This document shows, in pieces, positions 1 to 9,195 of a DNA stretch of 58,740 bases. The DNA comes from Dehalococcoidales bacterium (GTDB taxonomy: Bacteria; Chloroflexota; Dehalococcoidia; Dehalococcoidales; UBA3254), in assembly GCA_016926695.1 (NCBI GenBank), contig JAFGOB010000139.1, positions 1 through 58,740 on the forward strand. Reading direction: 5' to 3'. The translations under genes and the position numbers were made by a program. How positions within the stretch are numbered: the first letter of the stretch is position 1; each line of letters starts with the position of its first letter. The notes under the pieces were generated by a model, which saw only the letters and a list, made by a program, of their open reading frames with translations, did no database searches and was not told where the DNA came from.

Positions 1-135
1 ACATAATCCAAACAAACCGCCTATCTTGAATCTAGATGGTCACACAACTAAAGCTATATCCGGTTAATAACAATAGGCCGAAACACCACACTCTGGATGT
101 TCAGGCTGTCGTTGTCTTTACTGTCGCCGGGTTTG

Positions 136-153
136 GCCGGGTCACTACCCGGC
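136..153. terminator. Hairpin downstream of the YkgJ-type gene
   Basis: A 7-bp perfect inverted repeat (GCCGGGT / ACCCGGC) with a 4-base loop lies 49 bases past the stop of the minus-strand gene ending at 202. There is no T-run, so it may be a 3'-end stabiliser rather than a true intrinsic terminator. I see no gene in bases 1-201. Confidence 0.35.
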
Positions 154-201
154 GAAAATATAAAGATATAATGTCAAAAATCGCCATCCGCCGGGAGTTG
201 G

Positions 202-774
202 TTAGCGAACAACCTGCAATTGAGCGGTGTGTAAATTTTCTATTTCCCTGACGAATTCAGGGCCGAGATAAGCCAGGAGTTCATTCCGCTGGGATTCAAA
301 AATAGTTTGTCCCTGGTTGTTACAGGGCAACTCATCCAGAAAATCAGCAACATGCAGGTAACAGCCGTCCCAGGTAACCGGAAAGAGGAAACATACCATC
401 GGCTTCAGCAAATGAGGATCGATCCCCATTTCCAGTGCCAGGCTGTGCAGATGGCAGCCACGGTGCTGATGGTAATAAAAAACGCATTTGCCATAGACCC
501 GTGTTCTTAAGACCCGGCCGGAAGGGAACTCCGGACGTATATCGGCTTCAGGGAAAAACCATTCGGAAGATGGGATGCCTGATCGTTGCTCTAAAATATT
601 TTGGTAGTAGAAAATCCGTTTGACTTCCGCAATATCCACCGGACAGCCGTAGGTGCAACAAATATCTTTACAGAAGGTACACTCCAGGCAGCGGGAAAAG
701 TATGACCTGCTCCAGATTTGTTCATCCACTTCCGTAATCTTAAGCAGGCCAGGGTACGATTTTATATGCATCAT
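202..774 (-). CDS. YkgJ-type cysteine-cluster (metal-chelating) protein
   Basis: A 190-residue protein with a dense N-terminal cysteine cluster (CLECTFCKDICCTYGC, residues about 30-45), including the adjacent CC pair typical of the YkgJ / zinc- or iron-chelating family. More cysteines and histidines follow (YGKCVFYYHQHRGCH; MVCFLFP; WDGCYLH), consistent with a bound metal or Fe-S cluster. No signal peptide or membrane segment is visible, so it is probably cytoplasmic. It stands alone, divergent from the molybdenum enzyme at 1359. Its partner and substrate are unknown; the family call rests on the cysteine pattern, not on a specific function. Confidence 0.7.
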   Translation of the reverse strand: MMHIKSYPGLLKITEVDEQIWSRSYFSRCLECTFCKDICCTYGCPVDIAEVKRIFYYQNILEQRSGIPSSEWFFPEADIRPEFPSGRVLRTRVYGKCVFYYHQHRGCHLHSLALEMGIDPHLLKPMVCFLFPVTWDGCYLHVADFLDELPCNNQGQTIFESQRNELLAYLGPEFVREIENLHTAQLQVVR

Positions 775-1358
775 ATTCAGTTTGGCGATTTTTCCGGATA
801 TTCCGGTTGGTAATCGTTTTATCCGGATAGAAATTGTATCACCGAGGGAGATCTTAAATCAAAGCTACTTTTATTGACAGCTATCAGGCGGGTGAAGTGC
901 CTGCGGCAACGCGGAGAAGATTTGGCTCAGAAATCCTGCGGAAAGCGCTTGCTGAAGGTCATTATTGCGCTGCAGTTTAAAAAATCGATTATACTTATAC
1001 GCCAGGTCATAAGGAGTAGCACTGTGTTCAACAACGATTTCATCTGGCTGCCTTGGTATTCCCAATATGATCGAACGGTTTTTGGATGAAGATAGTGTCA
1101 ATATGCATCGTTTCCCGGTTGACCTATTTTCTCGCTATCCCGTTCTTTATGTCCGGAATATAAACGGGCCGGACGGACCTTTCGTTCGGGTCAGACTGAA
1201 AAACTGGAGTTTAATCCGGTTGGTATTATTCATGAACTGAACAGTCCTTTGTAACTAAAGTCAGCCTGCCGGAATCAGCCTGTACTTTCAGATACGATGG
1301 TTTGACCGTGAAGGATTCTTTCTCTATACTAGAATTCAACTGACAGCAGGAGAAATCC
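775..1358. other. Gene-poor stretch with short possible gene remnants
   Basis: This 584-base stretch holds no convincing full gene. Two short plus-strand frames look more protein-like than chance. One covers about 880-980 (YQAGEVPAATRRRFGSEILR) and runs into a stop. The other is a 57-codon frame at 1067-1240 starting MIERFLDEDSVNMHRF. I recognise neither. They may be decayed remnants, or unrelated open frames. Confidence 0.25.
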
Positions 1359-3875
1359 ATGAACGAGCAGGTATTTACCGGCTGTACTCAGGGCGGACCG
1401 GTAATGGTACATGTAGCGGACGGGCGGATAATACGCATCAGACCCCTGGCATTTGGTGATCATGAAAATATTCCCACCTGGAAAATCCGGGCATCGGGGC
1501 GAACCTTTGAAGCTCCCCGCCGGGTGACCCTGGCGCCTTATGTCCTGGCCCAGCGGGCGCGTACCTATTCCAGCAGCCGTCTGCGCTATCCCCTTCAAAG
1601 GGTGGATTTCGATCCCGGGGGTGAACGCAATCCGCAAAACCGGGGCAGGTCCGGTTACCGGAGAATAAGCTGGGATGAAGCGCTGGATACGGTAGCGGAG
1701 GAAGTAAAGCGGGTCCGTTCTCAGTTCGGTCCGGAAGCTATTGCCTCCAGGTGTTCTTCACATCACGAATGGGGCGATATCGGGTATAAATTCGGCGCCT
1801 GGGGACGTTTTTTCAATCTGCTGGGATTTACCGATGTTTTTGACAACCCGGATAGCTGGGAAGGCTGGCTCTGGGGCGCCGCTCACGCCTACGGTTTCTG
1901 GTGGAGACTGGGCGTCCCCGAGCAGAACGATCTGCTGGAAGATACCCTGCAAAACAGCGAGTTGATTATATACTGGTCCAATGATCCGGATTCGACTTTT
2001 GGAGTTTACGGCGGCCAGGAATCGGCAGTATGGCGGATCTGGCTGAAGGAAACGGGGAAAAATCAGATTTTTATCGACCCGTACTGTAATGCCAGCGCTA
2101 CCTGGCTGGGCGGCAAGTGGCTGGCTCCCCGCCCTGGAACGGATGCCGCACTGGCGGAGGGCATTGCCCATGTCTGGTTAAGCGAAGGCACCTATGACCG
2201 CGCCTACCTGGAATCACATACCGTTGGCTTTGAAAAATTCCGGGACTATATTCTGGGACGGGAAGACGGTATCCCCAAAGATCCCTGCCTGGCATCAAAA
2301 AGAAGCGGCATTCCTGCCTCCACGATCAAGGCGCTGGCGCGCCAGTGGGCCTCCAGCAGGACCAGCCTGGCAGCCGGTACGCGGGGAGGATTCGGTGGGG
2401 CTTGCCGGGAAGCTTACGGTACCGAATGGCCGCGTCTGGCCCTGCTTTTACAGGCCATGCAGGGTCTGGGAAAACCGGGAGTAAATATCTGGGGCGCTAC
2501 TACCGGCGCTCCTTATAATAATGACTTCAAATTTCCGGGTTATTGTTCTTATGGATGGGGGTTGAATCCTCTGTCCAAAAAGCAGGCCGTCAATCCGGTC
2601 AGTCAGAGAATCTACCGTTTACTTCTGCCCGAGGCTGTGCTGAATCCACCGGTAAGCTGGCTGAGCGAGGGTTTCTGCGGCAGTTCCCTGGAACAGCAGT
2701 ATGTGCCTTATCGATATCCTGAGCCGGGAAAGTCCCCTATCAGGATGTTTTACCGCTATGGCGGATCATATGTGGGCACCATGACCGAAACAGGACGTTA
2801 CGTACGAATGTACCAGAGCCCGGAACTGGAGATGGTAGTCAACCAGGACGTCTGGTGGAATACCGAGACTGGCCTGGCTGACATTATTCTGCCGGCCTGC
2901 ACCAATTTCGAACGTAATGATATTGCCGAATGGGCCAATTCCGGAGGCTATGCAGATAACAGCTCGGATGTCTGCAATCACCGTATCATTGTATATCAGC
3001 AGAAATGCATCGAACCGCTCTACGAGTCCCGTTCGGATTACTGGATTTTAACTCAACTGGCGGACCGTCTGGGCTTTAAAGACGAATTTACGGACGGTAC
3101 TTCGGGGGAAGAGGAATGGATCGAACGTTTATTTTACGCTACCGATTTGCCCCGTTATACCACATTTGACGAATTCAAGAAAAAGGGTTATTTCGTGGTA
3201 CCGCTGCCTGAACCGTACCAGTCCCGCCCGGCTTTCAGGTGGTTTTATGAAGGACGCGATTGTGATACCGGTGACAATAATCCGTTGAAAAATACTCCGA
3301 AGGCTAAAAGGCTGGGGACCCTGAGCGGAAAAATCGAATTTGTCTCTCAAAGTCTCAGCCGGCAGTTTCCGGAGGACGGGGAAAGGCCGCCCCTGCCGCG
3401 CTACATTCCCAGTTGGGAGGGACATGAAAGTAAAGAAATAACCGTCCGTTATCCGCTTCAGATGATCTCACCCCACCCGCGTTTCTCGTTTCACACCCAT
3501 CACGATACCGGGAATCCCTGGCTGGATGAAATCCCGGACCACCGCGTATTAAAAGACGGACATTACTGGCGAACGGTCAGGATTCACCCTCTGGACGCGG
3601 CCCCCAGGCGGATTAAAAACAGGGATATTATCAAGTTATTCAACGACCGGGGGGCTGTGTTGGGAATAGCGACGGTGACTGAGAGAATCAGGCCGGGAGT
3701 AGTCCATTGCTATGAGTCTTCCGGAATTTACGATCCCCTGGAAAAGGGAAATTCTTACAGTCCCGACCGGGGCGGCTGCGTTAATATCCTTGCGCCCTCC
3801 CGTATGATCTCCCAAAATGCGCCCGGGATGGCAAACAATTCCTGCCTGGTCCAGGTGGAAAAATGGGAGAGTTAA
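1359..3875 (+). CDS. Molybdopterin oxidoreductase, pyrogallol-phloroglucinol transhydroxylase large-subunit type
   Basis: An 838-residue enzyme of the DMSO reductase superfamily (bis-molybdopterin, Mo or W). The N-terminus has one cysteine (GCTQGG) and lacks the CxxCxxxC motif for an N-terminal [4Fe-4S] cluster, as in the transhydroxylase alpha subunit of Pelobacter acidigallici. That enzyme, as I recall, uses His144, Asp174 and Tyr404 with Ser175 as Mo ligand. Here His135, Asp165, Tyr395 and Ser166 (motif NPDSWEGW) occur with a constant offset of 9. The C-terminal domain (residues about 700-838) is the usual molydopterin-binding beta barrel. No twin-arginine signal is present, so it should be cytoplasmic. 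The iron-sulfur beta subunit expected for a transhydroxylase is not beside it. An RBS (AGCAGGAG) precedes the ATG. The true substrate is unknown; other phenol or polyol hydroxyl-transfer or hydration reactions are possible. Confidence 0.85.
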   Translation: MNEQVFTGCTQGGPVMVHVADGRIIRIRPLAFGDHENIPTWKIRASGRTFEAPRRVTLAPYVLAQRARTYSSSRLRYPLQRVDFDPGGERNPQNRGRSGYRRISWDEALDTVAEEVKRVRSQFGPEAIASRCSSHHEWGDIGYKFGAWGRFFNLLGFTDVFDNPDSWEGWLWGAAHAYGFWWRLGVPEQNDLLEDTLQNSELIIYWSNDPDSTFGVYGGQESAVWRIWLKETGKNQIFIDPYCNASATWLGGKWLAPRPGTDAALAEGIAHVWLSEGTYDRAYLESHTVGFEKFRDYILGREDGIPKDPCLASKRSGIPASTIKALARQWASSRTSLAAGTRGGFGGACREAYGTEWPRLALLLQAMQGLGKPGVNIWGATTGAPYNNDFKFPGYCSYGWGLNPLSKKQAVNPVSQRIYRLLLPEAVLNPPVSWLSEGFCGSSLEQQYVPYRYPEPGKSPIRMFYRYGGSYVGTMTETGRYVRMYQSPELEMVVNQDVWWNTETGLADIILPACTNFERNDIAEWANSGGYADNSSDVCNHRIIVYQQKCIEPLYESRSDYWILTQLADRLGFKDEFTDGTSGEEEWIERLFYATDLPRYTTFDEFKKKGYFVVPLPEPYQSRPAFRWFYEGRDCDTGDNNPLKNTPKAKRLGTLSGKIEFVSQSLSRQFPEDGERPPLPRYIPSWEGHESKEITVRYPLQMISPHPRFSFHTHHDTGNPWLDEIPDHRVLKDGHYWRTVRIHPLDAAPRRIKNRDIIKLFNDRGAVLGIATVTERIRPGVVHCYESSGIYDPLEKGNSYSPDRGGCVNILAPSRMISQNAPGMANNSCLVQVEKWES

Positions 3876-4078
3876 CTCCGGGATTTTGTTTTTTACGGGT
3901 ATTTTTCCGGCTCTTTATATCCCGACCTGCTTCAAGAGAGTATGTTGCTCATCGTAAAAGAATACAATTACTCTGCAACAGGATGAAGATGGCTATAATA
4001 GATTAAGACCTGAGATTCAGTTTCTTGCTCCGCGATGACGCTGATAGGTTCCTCGCGAAAATTTGGAATATTAACGCT

Positions 4079-4840
4079 CTAGATGAGTCTACCGGTGACT
4101 ATGGAAATTTCTTTGGTACAATTTTTAAGCCCTACGGCTATTTTTTTTACGCAGTTTGAATCAAATATTGCTGCGGGCAACAGGGCAACCGCGATGCACA
4201 TGATCTTTCTCTGGTAATCGTATATCGGTGAGGCGACTGCTTTGATCCCATGAACGTATTCTTCATCATCGAAAGCAATCTCTTCTCTTCTGATAGTGTT
4301 AAATTGTTTGTTTAGTTTTGAGATATCTGTAATGGTGTACCTGGTGATTGGTTTAAGGGTGTTTCTCTGAAAATACGCTGTCCTTTCTTCATCTGTCAAA
4401 AAAGCCAGCGATAGTTTCCCGTTCGCGGTTGCGTACGAGGGAAGACGTTTGCCGATGGGTGCCGTAGGTCTGAATTCGTTCATCATGCCAATTTCGTCTA
4501 TAACCAGCTCCGCATCGGAATCATGCGCTGTTAAATTGACAGCGATATTGTTATCACGGCACAGCTTGCTCAGATGCAGGTATGTGATATCCAGGTATCC
4601 CAGGTGCATTCTTACCGTATGACTGAACTCCAATGTCTTTAGACCAAGTGAATATTTACCTTTTTTGTTACCCTGGTAGACCAATCCCCGGTTCGCCATC
4701 GTAGATAAAAGTCGATATATGGTAGCGTTATTATAGCCTGTTATTCTGGATAATTCGGTTAATCCCAGTTCGGCATCTTCTGCTAAAAACGCCTCTAAAA
4801 TATCTATCGCTTTGTTTACAGTCCCGGAAACATTTTCCAT
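4079..4840 (-). CDS. IclR-family transcriptional regulator
   Basis: A 253-residue regulator. Residues about 7-65 form the N-terminal winged helix-turn-helix (LTELSRITGYNNATIYRLLSTMANRGLV). The rest is the IclR effector-binding domain (LPSYATANGKLSLAFLTDEE; the YVHGIKAVASPIYD strand). It diverges from the hydrolase operon starting at 5127 across a 286-base gap that holds the dyad promoter at 4963-5009, so it is a candidate regulator of that operon. Its own start lies in a 13-base tandem duplication (4837-4849 and 4850-4862), and I see no clear RBS before the ATG. The effector is unknown, probably a pathway substrate or aromatic/carboxylic acid as in other IclR proteins. Confidence 0.9.
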   Translation of the reverse strand: MENVSGTVNKAIDILEAFLAEDAELGLTELSRITGYNNATIYRLLSTMANRGLVYQGNKKGKYSLGLKTLEFSHTVRMHLGYLDITYLHLSKLCRDNNIAVNLTAHDSDAELVIDEIGMMNEFRPTAPIGKRLPSYATANGKLSLAFLTDEERTAYFQRNTLKPITRYTITDISKLNKQFNTIRREEIAFDDEEYVHGIKAVASPIYDYQRKIMCIAVALLPAAIFDSNCVKKIAVGLKNCTKEISIVTGRLI

Positions 4841-4962
4841 TTTTGATATCCATTTTTGATATTTGAATAATAAAATTATATATTCATGGTATTAACTGGT
4901 CAATTTTCCAACAGGGCTTAATAAAGAATTAAAGGATAATCGTTTTCCTCCGGCCAGGAGAA

Positions 4963-5009
4963 AATAGCTGTTTCGAGCTATTGACCCTGGTATGATCTGC
5001 AAGTACATT
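4963..5009 (+). promoter_or_regulatory. Promoter with dyad operator, copy 1
   Basis: AATAGCT (4963-4969), a 6-base spacer and AGCTATT (4976-4982) form a perfect dyad. Its right arm overlaps a TTGACC -35 box (4981-4986). A 17-base spacer leads to TACATT (5004-5009) as -10. The first gene starts at 5127, giving a leader of about 110 bases. The same arrangement recurs at 9023 and, inverted, at 20556-20602. An operator overlapping the -35 is compatible with either repression or class II-type activation. Confidence 0.75.
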
Positions 5010-5126
5010 TTACTTGCTTGTTACTTATTTACGGGTAATAAAGAAAGTGGCATTAAGGTTTGAGGAATATTTAAGAAAAGTATGGGATATGACATTTTGA
5101 AATAGGTAAAATAAGGAGTCTTCAAA

Positions 5127-6068
5127 ATGAGCACTATAAATTCTGTTCTTGGACCAATTGATACCGGAGATCTGGGATTTACTCTCATGCACGAACATGT
5201 AATGAGCCAGGGCTTTGTTGCTAAAGACTATCCTGAGCTTTTTGGCGACCGTTTTATAGACCGTATTGTTGATGGACTGATCGAGGCCAGGAAGGGTGGA
5301 GTAGACACAATAGTCGATGCCACCACTTTCGACCTTGGCCGTGATGTGTCTATATTAGCCGACATTTCCCGAAAGACCGGCGTTAATATAATAGCCTGCA
5401 GTGGGTGGTGGATGGACTATCCCCCTTATATTGCGGGACACTCACCTGATCTCTTTGCCGACCTGTTTGTGCGGGAGGTCCGGGAGGGTATCGCCGGTAC
5501 CGGCATCAAGGCTGGAATCCTGAAGTCGGCTGCGGATTTCGGGGGAGTATCCAGGGAGGGAGAAATAATGTTACGCGCTGTAGCCAGAGCGCACTGCCGG
5601 ACTCTTGTCCCGATTATGCTCCATTCCTATGCACCGGAGCAGGTTGCGAGACAGCAATTAGCGATCTTGAAAGAAGAAGGTGTCGATCTAAGAATGGTAG
5701 CAGTAGACCACGTAAATGATACCCAGGACCTGGACTACCTTACATGGATGCTGGGCCAGGGGTGCTATCTGGGTATGGACCGTTATCCGGGGCGTAACCT
5801 GAGCGTGTATGCCCGCACGGAAATACTGAAGATGCTGATCGACCGCGAATGGACCCATCGGCTTCTTCTTTCTCATGATTTAACTCTGGCCAGCCCTGAA
5901 TCATTTTATCCGCCGGAAGTAAAAGAAAGTACGGAAAAAGGTAATCCCTATGGATACCTTTATATAAAAAAGGTGGTCTTTTCGCAGCTCAGAGACATGG
6001 GAGTGCCGGAAGATGTCCTGAGTACTCTCTGCGTGGACGGGCCGAAAAGATTTTTTGAAGGTATTTAG
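5127..6068 (+). CDS. Phosphotriesterase-family metal-dependent hydrolase
   Basis: A 313-residue TIM-barrel hydrolase of the phosphotriesterase / PTE-like lactonase family. The binuclear metal ligands are visible: His22 and His24 (MHEHV), Lys133 (GILKSA, the carbamylated lysine position), His166 (MLHSYAP), His195 (AVDHVND) and Asp251 (LSHDLT). Their spacing follows the family. Members hydrolyse organophosphates, lactones or amides; nothing here fixes the substrate. The start has a strong AAGGAG RBS. It opens a probable three-gene operon with an Ntn hydrolase (6182) and a flavoprotein (7448) under the dyad promoter at 4963-5009. Cytoplasmic; no signal peptide. Confidence 0.88.
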   Translation: MSTINSVLGPIDTGDLGFTLMHEHVMSQGFVAKDYPELFGDRFIDRIVDGLIEARKGGVDTIVDATTFDLGRDVSILADISRKTGVNIIACSGWWMDYPPYIAGHSPDLFADLFVREVREGIAGTGIKAGILKSAADFGGVSREGEIMLRAVARAHCRTLVPIMLHSYAPEQVARQQLAILKEEGVDLRMVAVDHVNDTQDLDYLTWMLGQGCYLGMDRYPGRNLSVYARTEILKMLIDREWTHRLLLSHDLTLASPESFYPPEVKESTEKGNPYGYLYIKKVVFSQLRDMGVPEDVLSTLCVDGPKRFFEGI

Positions 6069-6181
6069 TTAAGGATTCAACGGCTGTAAAAGCACCTTGA
6101 TCTTGAAGATCGGGAAAAAGCCGCTTGTAACAGAAGGAATAAGATTTTCGGGCGGATCAAGTGGCGAAAGGAGGGAGTAAG

Positions 6182-7393
6182 ATGAGCTGCACGCAGGCAA
6201 TGGCGCTTGGATTAACTTCACAAAAAGGAAACATGAATGCACAGAATGGTGATGAATCAGCAGGTGAACCGTCCTGGGAACATCTTCTGGTGAAACTGGT
6301 AATCCCTGAAAAGGGATACAGGTATCTGTGCCATGAACGCAGTATAGCATTACCGAACTATGAAGTCCCCACATTAAATGAAAAAGGGGTCAGTGTCACC
6401 GAACCCGGGAAATTTTCTCAAGAGTTTCCGCCTTATCCGGGCAAAGCTGAGTATCTTTCACTGGAAGAGCTGCTGCAAAGCTCGTCCAGTTCCAGAGAAT
6501 ATGTAAATAGATGGGCAAAAAATTTCACGAAATATGGATACACTTCAAATGTCGGAAGGACTATTGTTGATCCAGAAGAAGGTTATTATATCGAGGGTGT
6601 GAACTTTGTTTACGGCGACCCGAAAAACCATGCCGTTCACGGTCCTATGACTGATCAAGTTTTTGCCGCCGGCAACTTCCTGGTTACAGAGCGGTTCAAA
6701 CAGTACGAGATGGGAATAGGTGCGGGCTACAATAGAGCAAAGAGAGTATGGCAAATGCTTGTTGACCGGCAGTATGACTGCGCCGTCATGTCGTGCGCCA
6801 AAACACCGGACGGCTTCGAATCAAGTATCGGTATTACGCTGCCTTATTTTATGAGTATCTGGAGAGATCATGGCAACATCTCTCCCGAAGAGCAAAGTAA
6901 AAGTTGTTATGTTCCGGAGGAAAGAGGGGCACTTACCGTTTGCTGTCACGGATCAGCGCACCGTACAGCCAAATGCGTTATTTCTGTTTCTGTGGAAAGC
7001 CACACCAATTTGCTAAGTTGTATGTGGATGACCCTGGGTCAACCCTGTATTGCTCCTTTCCTGCCATTCTACATCGGTATAAATGAAGTACCGGAAATAG
7101 CCGGTAAAAGGGCAAACCCTCTGGCAGAGATATTTGAAAATTTAAGAAAAACGGTTGAATATCACCCGGGATGCAGAAATGAAATTACCCGCTATTTTAC
7201 CGTTTTTGAGCAGCAGACCATTGCCCAGGGCGAGTTGTTGGAGGTTGAAGTCAACAAGCTGGCGGACAGCGGGAAAGAAGAAGAGGCCAGAAAAATGCTG
7301 ACTGACTTCGTAGCCGAGAAATGTAATGAAGCTATGTCGGCAGGCTCTTTGTGGCTCGAGTATCTAAAAGGTCTTCCTCTTGCACCCGGATGA
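6182..7393 (+). CDS. Ntn-hydrolase of the C45/C69 (acyltransferase/dipeptidase) type
   Basis: A 403-residue protein starting at the ATG preceded by AAAGGAGG; an in-frame GTG at 6161 lies upstream of that RBS and is unlikely. The start MSCTQAMALGLTSQ, followed by an N-x-D segment, resembles the Cys-Thr nucleophile region of the C45 acyltransferase and C69 dipeptidase families, so Cys3 is the likely nucleophile after removal of the first two residues. Later segments also fit the fold: AAGNFLVTERF, then SAHRTAKCVISV, and MWMTLGQPCIAPFLPFYIGI near the C-terminal third. The role is probably amide or peptide-bond hydrolysis within the same catabolic operon as the flanking hydrolase and flavoprotein. 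Substrate unknown. Confidence 0.65.
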   Translation: MSCTQAMALGLTSQKGNMNAQNGDESAGEPSWEHLLVKLVIPEKGYRYLCHERSIALPNYEVPTLNEKGVSVTEPGKFSQEFPPYPGKAEYLSLEELLQSSSSSREYVNRWAKNFTKYGYTSNVGRTIVDPEEGYYIEGVNFVYGDPKNHAVHGPMTDQVFAAGNFLVTERFKQYEMGIGAGYNRAKRVWQMLVDRQYDCAVMSCAKTPDGFESSIGITLPYFMSIWRDHGNISPEEQSKSCYVPEERGALTVCCHGSAHRTAKCVISVSVESHTNLLSCMWMTLGQPCIAPFLPFYIGINEVPEIAGKRANPLAEIFENLRKTVEYHPGCRNEITRYFTVFEQQTIAQGELLEVEVNKLADSGKEEEARKMLTDFVAEKCNEAMSAGSLWLEYLKGLPLAPG

Positions 7394-7447
7394 GTTTGAA
7401 AAAGGTCAGTCCGCAGTTCTTAACTATGAAAGGGGGAATAAGCGAAT

Positions 7448-8986
7448 TTGAGTAGAGATTTGGATTCAATAGCAGTCGGATACCTGCCACTGGGTATACC
7501 GCCTCCCGTCCGTAAACGAAAAGACATGGTGACGGAGAGGAAATACAGCTTTGAGGTTCCGACCGGTCCGATTCCTGTCCGCAGTATCAGGAAAAAGGTG
7601 AGTACCGAGGTGGTAGTGGTCGGCGCGGGCATAGCCGGATTGAGTGCCGCTGTTTCCGCTGCTGAAGCAGGTGCAAGGACTATTTTGCTGGAAAAGACCG
7701 CTGGAGTCCAGGCCCGCGGCCATGATACCGCCTTTATAGACAGCCGCCTTCAGAAAAAGCTGGGGATCAAGATTGACAAAGATGAAGTAATTCTGAACCT
7801 GATGAAACATTGTTGTAACAAGCCGGACCAGAGGTTACTTCGCATGTGGGCGGAGGGAAGCGGCCGGACCGCCGACTGGCTGATGGATATGACGGATGCA
7901 GCCGGCCTTGAAATAATTATTTGCAAATATCCTCCTCCACCGGCTTTCAACCATACCTCGGAATATTATCCCCAGTACTCGGTTACACATCAGTATCAAA
8001 GCACAAAACTGGTAGCAAAATGCTTGCTTGGCAATGCTATGAAAAAGGGTGTTTCCGTTTATTTTAAGACCCGGGCGAAGCAGTTGCTGAGAAAAAACAA
8101 TGGTAGAGTCACCGGCGTAATCGCTCAAAATGCGGATGGAGAATACTGGCAAATCAATGCAACCAGGGCCATAATACTCTGTACCGGGGATTACAGCAAT
8201 AACTCCGAAATGATGGATAAATACTGTCCCCAGTCGGCTTATCTCCCGGCTATGATACCAACCTCTACCGGGGATGGTCACATGATGGCTATGTGGATCG
8301 GTGCGGTGATGGAACCGTCACCGCATGCACCCATGATTCACGGGCCTGCCGGTCCTCTTCTTAGTTCCGCCTTTTTGCAGGTAAATCTTTTCGGGGAGCG
8401 ATTTCAGAATGAAGACGTCCCTATTCAAATGAACGTTAATGCTGTTGAGCGGCAACCCGGCAGAACTGCATGGCAGATATTCGACTCGAAATATCCCGAT
8501 GAAATTCCCTATCACGGGATAGGCCTTGGCAAAATACTGGTAGCATCTGAAAAATACCAGAAGGAGGTAGCTGGAATATCGATTACTGCCGGCTCAATCG
8601 AAGAGCTGGCAGTAAAAATGAAGCTGCCGCTTGAAAAGTTTAAGGCGACAGTCCAGAGGTATAATGAGCTGGCAGTGCTGGGAAAAGACCTGGATTTCGG
8701 CAAGCGGCCTGACCGCTTAACGCCTGTTAACAGGCCTCCATACTATGCCGGCAGAGCGGGATACTCTTTGCTGGCTACAGTAGGCGGTCTAATTGTGAAC
8801 CCGCTTTTGCAGCCGCTGGATAAAGACTGGAAGGTCATTCGCGGGCTCTATCTGGCAGGTAATACCATGGGCAATCGATTTGCCGGTGACTACCCGACAA
8901 TGTGCCCGGGACTCAGTCACGGTATGGCCATACACTTCGGGCGGATTGCGGGGTTTAATGCTGCTACGCGGAAGGATCCGGACTGA
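7448..8986 (+). CDS. FAD-dependent oxidoreductase, fumarate reductase/KstD flavoprotein type
   Basis: A 512-residue flavoprotein. The Rossmann FAD site is VVVVGAGIAGLSAAVSAAEA, residues about 56-75, with the acidic LLEK strand end following. The family's C-terminal FAD motif is GLYLAGNTMGNRFAGDYP and SHGMAIHFGRIAG (about 455-500). The long cap domain between them resembles fumarate reductase, 3-ketosteroid dehydrogenase and related enzymes. There is no Tat signal and no heme-binding motif, so it should be cytoplasmic and use FAD alone. The start is taken as TTG at 7448 behind GGGGGAATAA; an ATG at 7526 is the alternative. It is the last gene of the 5127-8986 operon and may introduce or remove a C=C bond in the pathway. 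Confidence 0.85.
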   Translation: MSRDLDSIAVGYLPLGIPPPVRKRKDMVTERKYSFEVPTGPIPVRSIRKKVSTEVVVVGAGIAGLSAAVSAAEAGARTILLEKTAGVQARGHDTAFIDSRLQKKLGIKIDKDEVILNLMKHCCNKPDQRLLRMWAEGSGRTADWLMDMTDAAGLEIIICKYPPPPAFNHTSEYYPQYSVTHQYQSTKLVAKCLLGNAMKKGVSVYFKTRAKQLLRKNNGRVTGVIAQNADGEYWQINATRAIILCTGDYSNNSEMMDKYCPQSAYLPAMIPTSTGDGHMMAMWIGAVMEPSPHAPMIHGPAGPLLSSAFLQVNLFGERFQNEDVPIQMNVNAVERQPGRTAWQIFDSKYPDEIPYHGIGLGKILVASEKYQKEVAGISITAGSIEELAVKMKLPLEKFKATVQRYNELAVLGKDLDFGKRPDRLTPVNRPPYYAGRAGYSLLATVGGLIVNPLLQPLDKDWKVIRGLYLAGNTMGNRFAGDYPTMCPGLSHGMAIHFGRIAGFNAATRKDPD

Positions 8987-9022
8987 CTGTATTTCATGAT
9001 GCTGTCCTCACTATCAAACTAA

Positions 9023-9069
9023 AATAGCTTAAATCAGCTATTGACCCTGGTTATTCCTGATGATTAACT
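9023..9069 (+). promoter_or_regulatory. Promoter with dyad operator, copy 2
   Basis: AATAGCT (9023-9029), six bases, AGCTATT (9036-9042); -35 TTGACC (9041-9046), 17-base spacer, -10 TTAACT (9064-9069). The dyad arms, spacer length and following GACCCTGGT are identical to copy 1. It lies before the substrate-binding protein gene at 9196 and suggests that uptake and breakdown genes are co-regulated. Confidence 0.75.
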
Positions 9070-9195
9070 GAATTAAATAAAAATTCGTCCTATGGGCATT
9101 GCCTTGAAGAACATCTTTATAGATTAATTTTTGTCAGGAAGTAGCCTGAGGTATTAATAGACTGGATGGATAAAAATCATAGTGAGGTGGTAATA

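Noticed and set aside
36..251. Plus-strand frame of 71 residues at the left edge
   Set aside because: It overlaps the end of the YkgJ-type gene on the other strand and has no RBS or protein-like composition.
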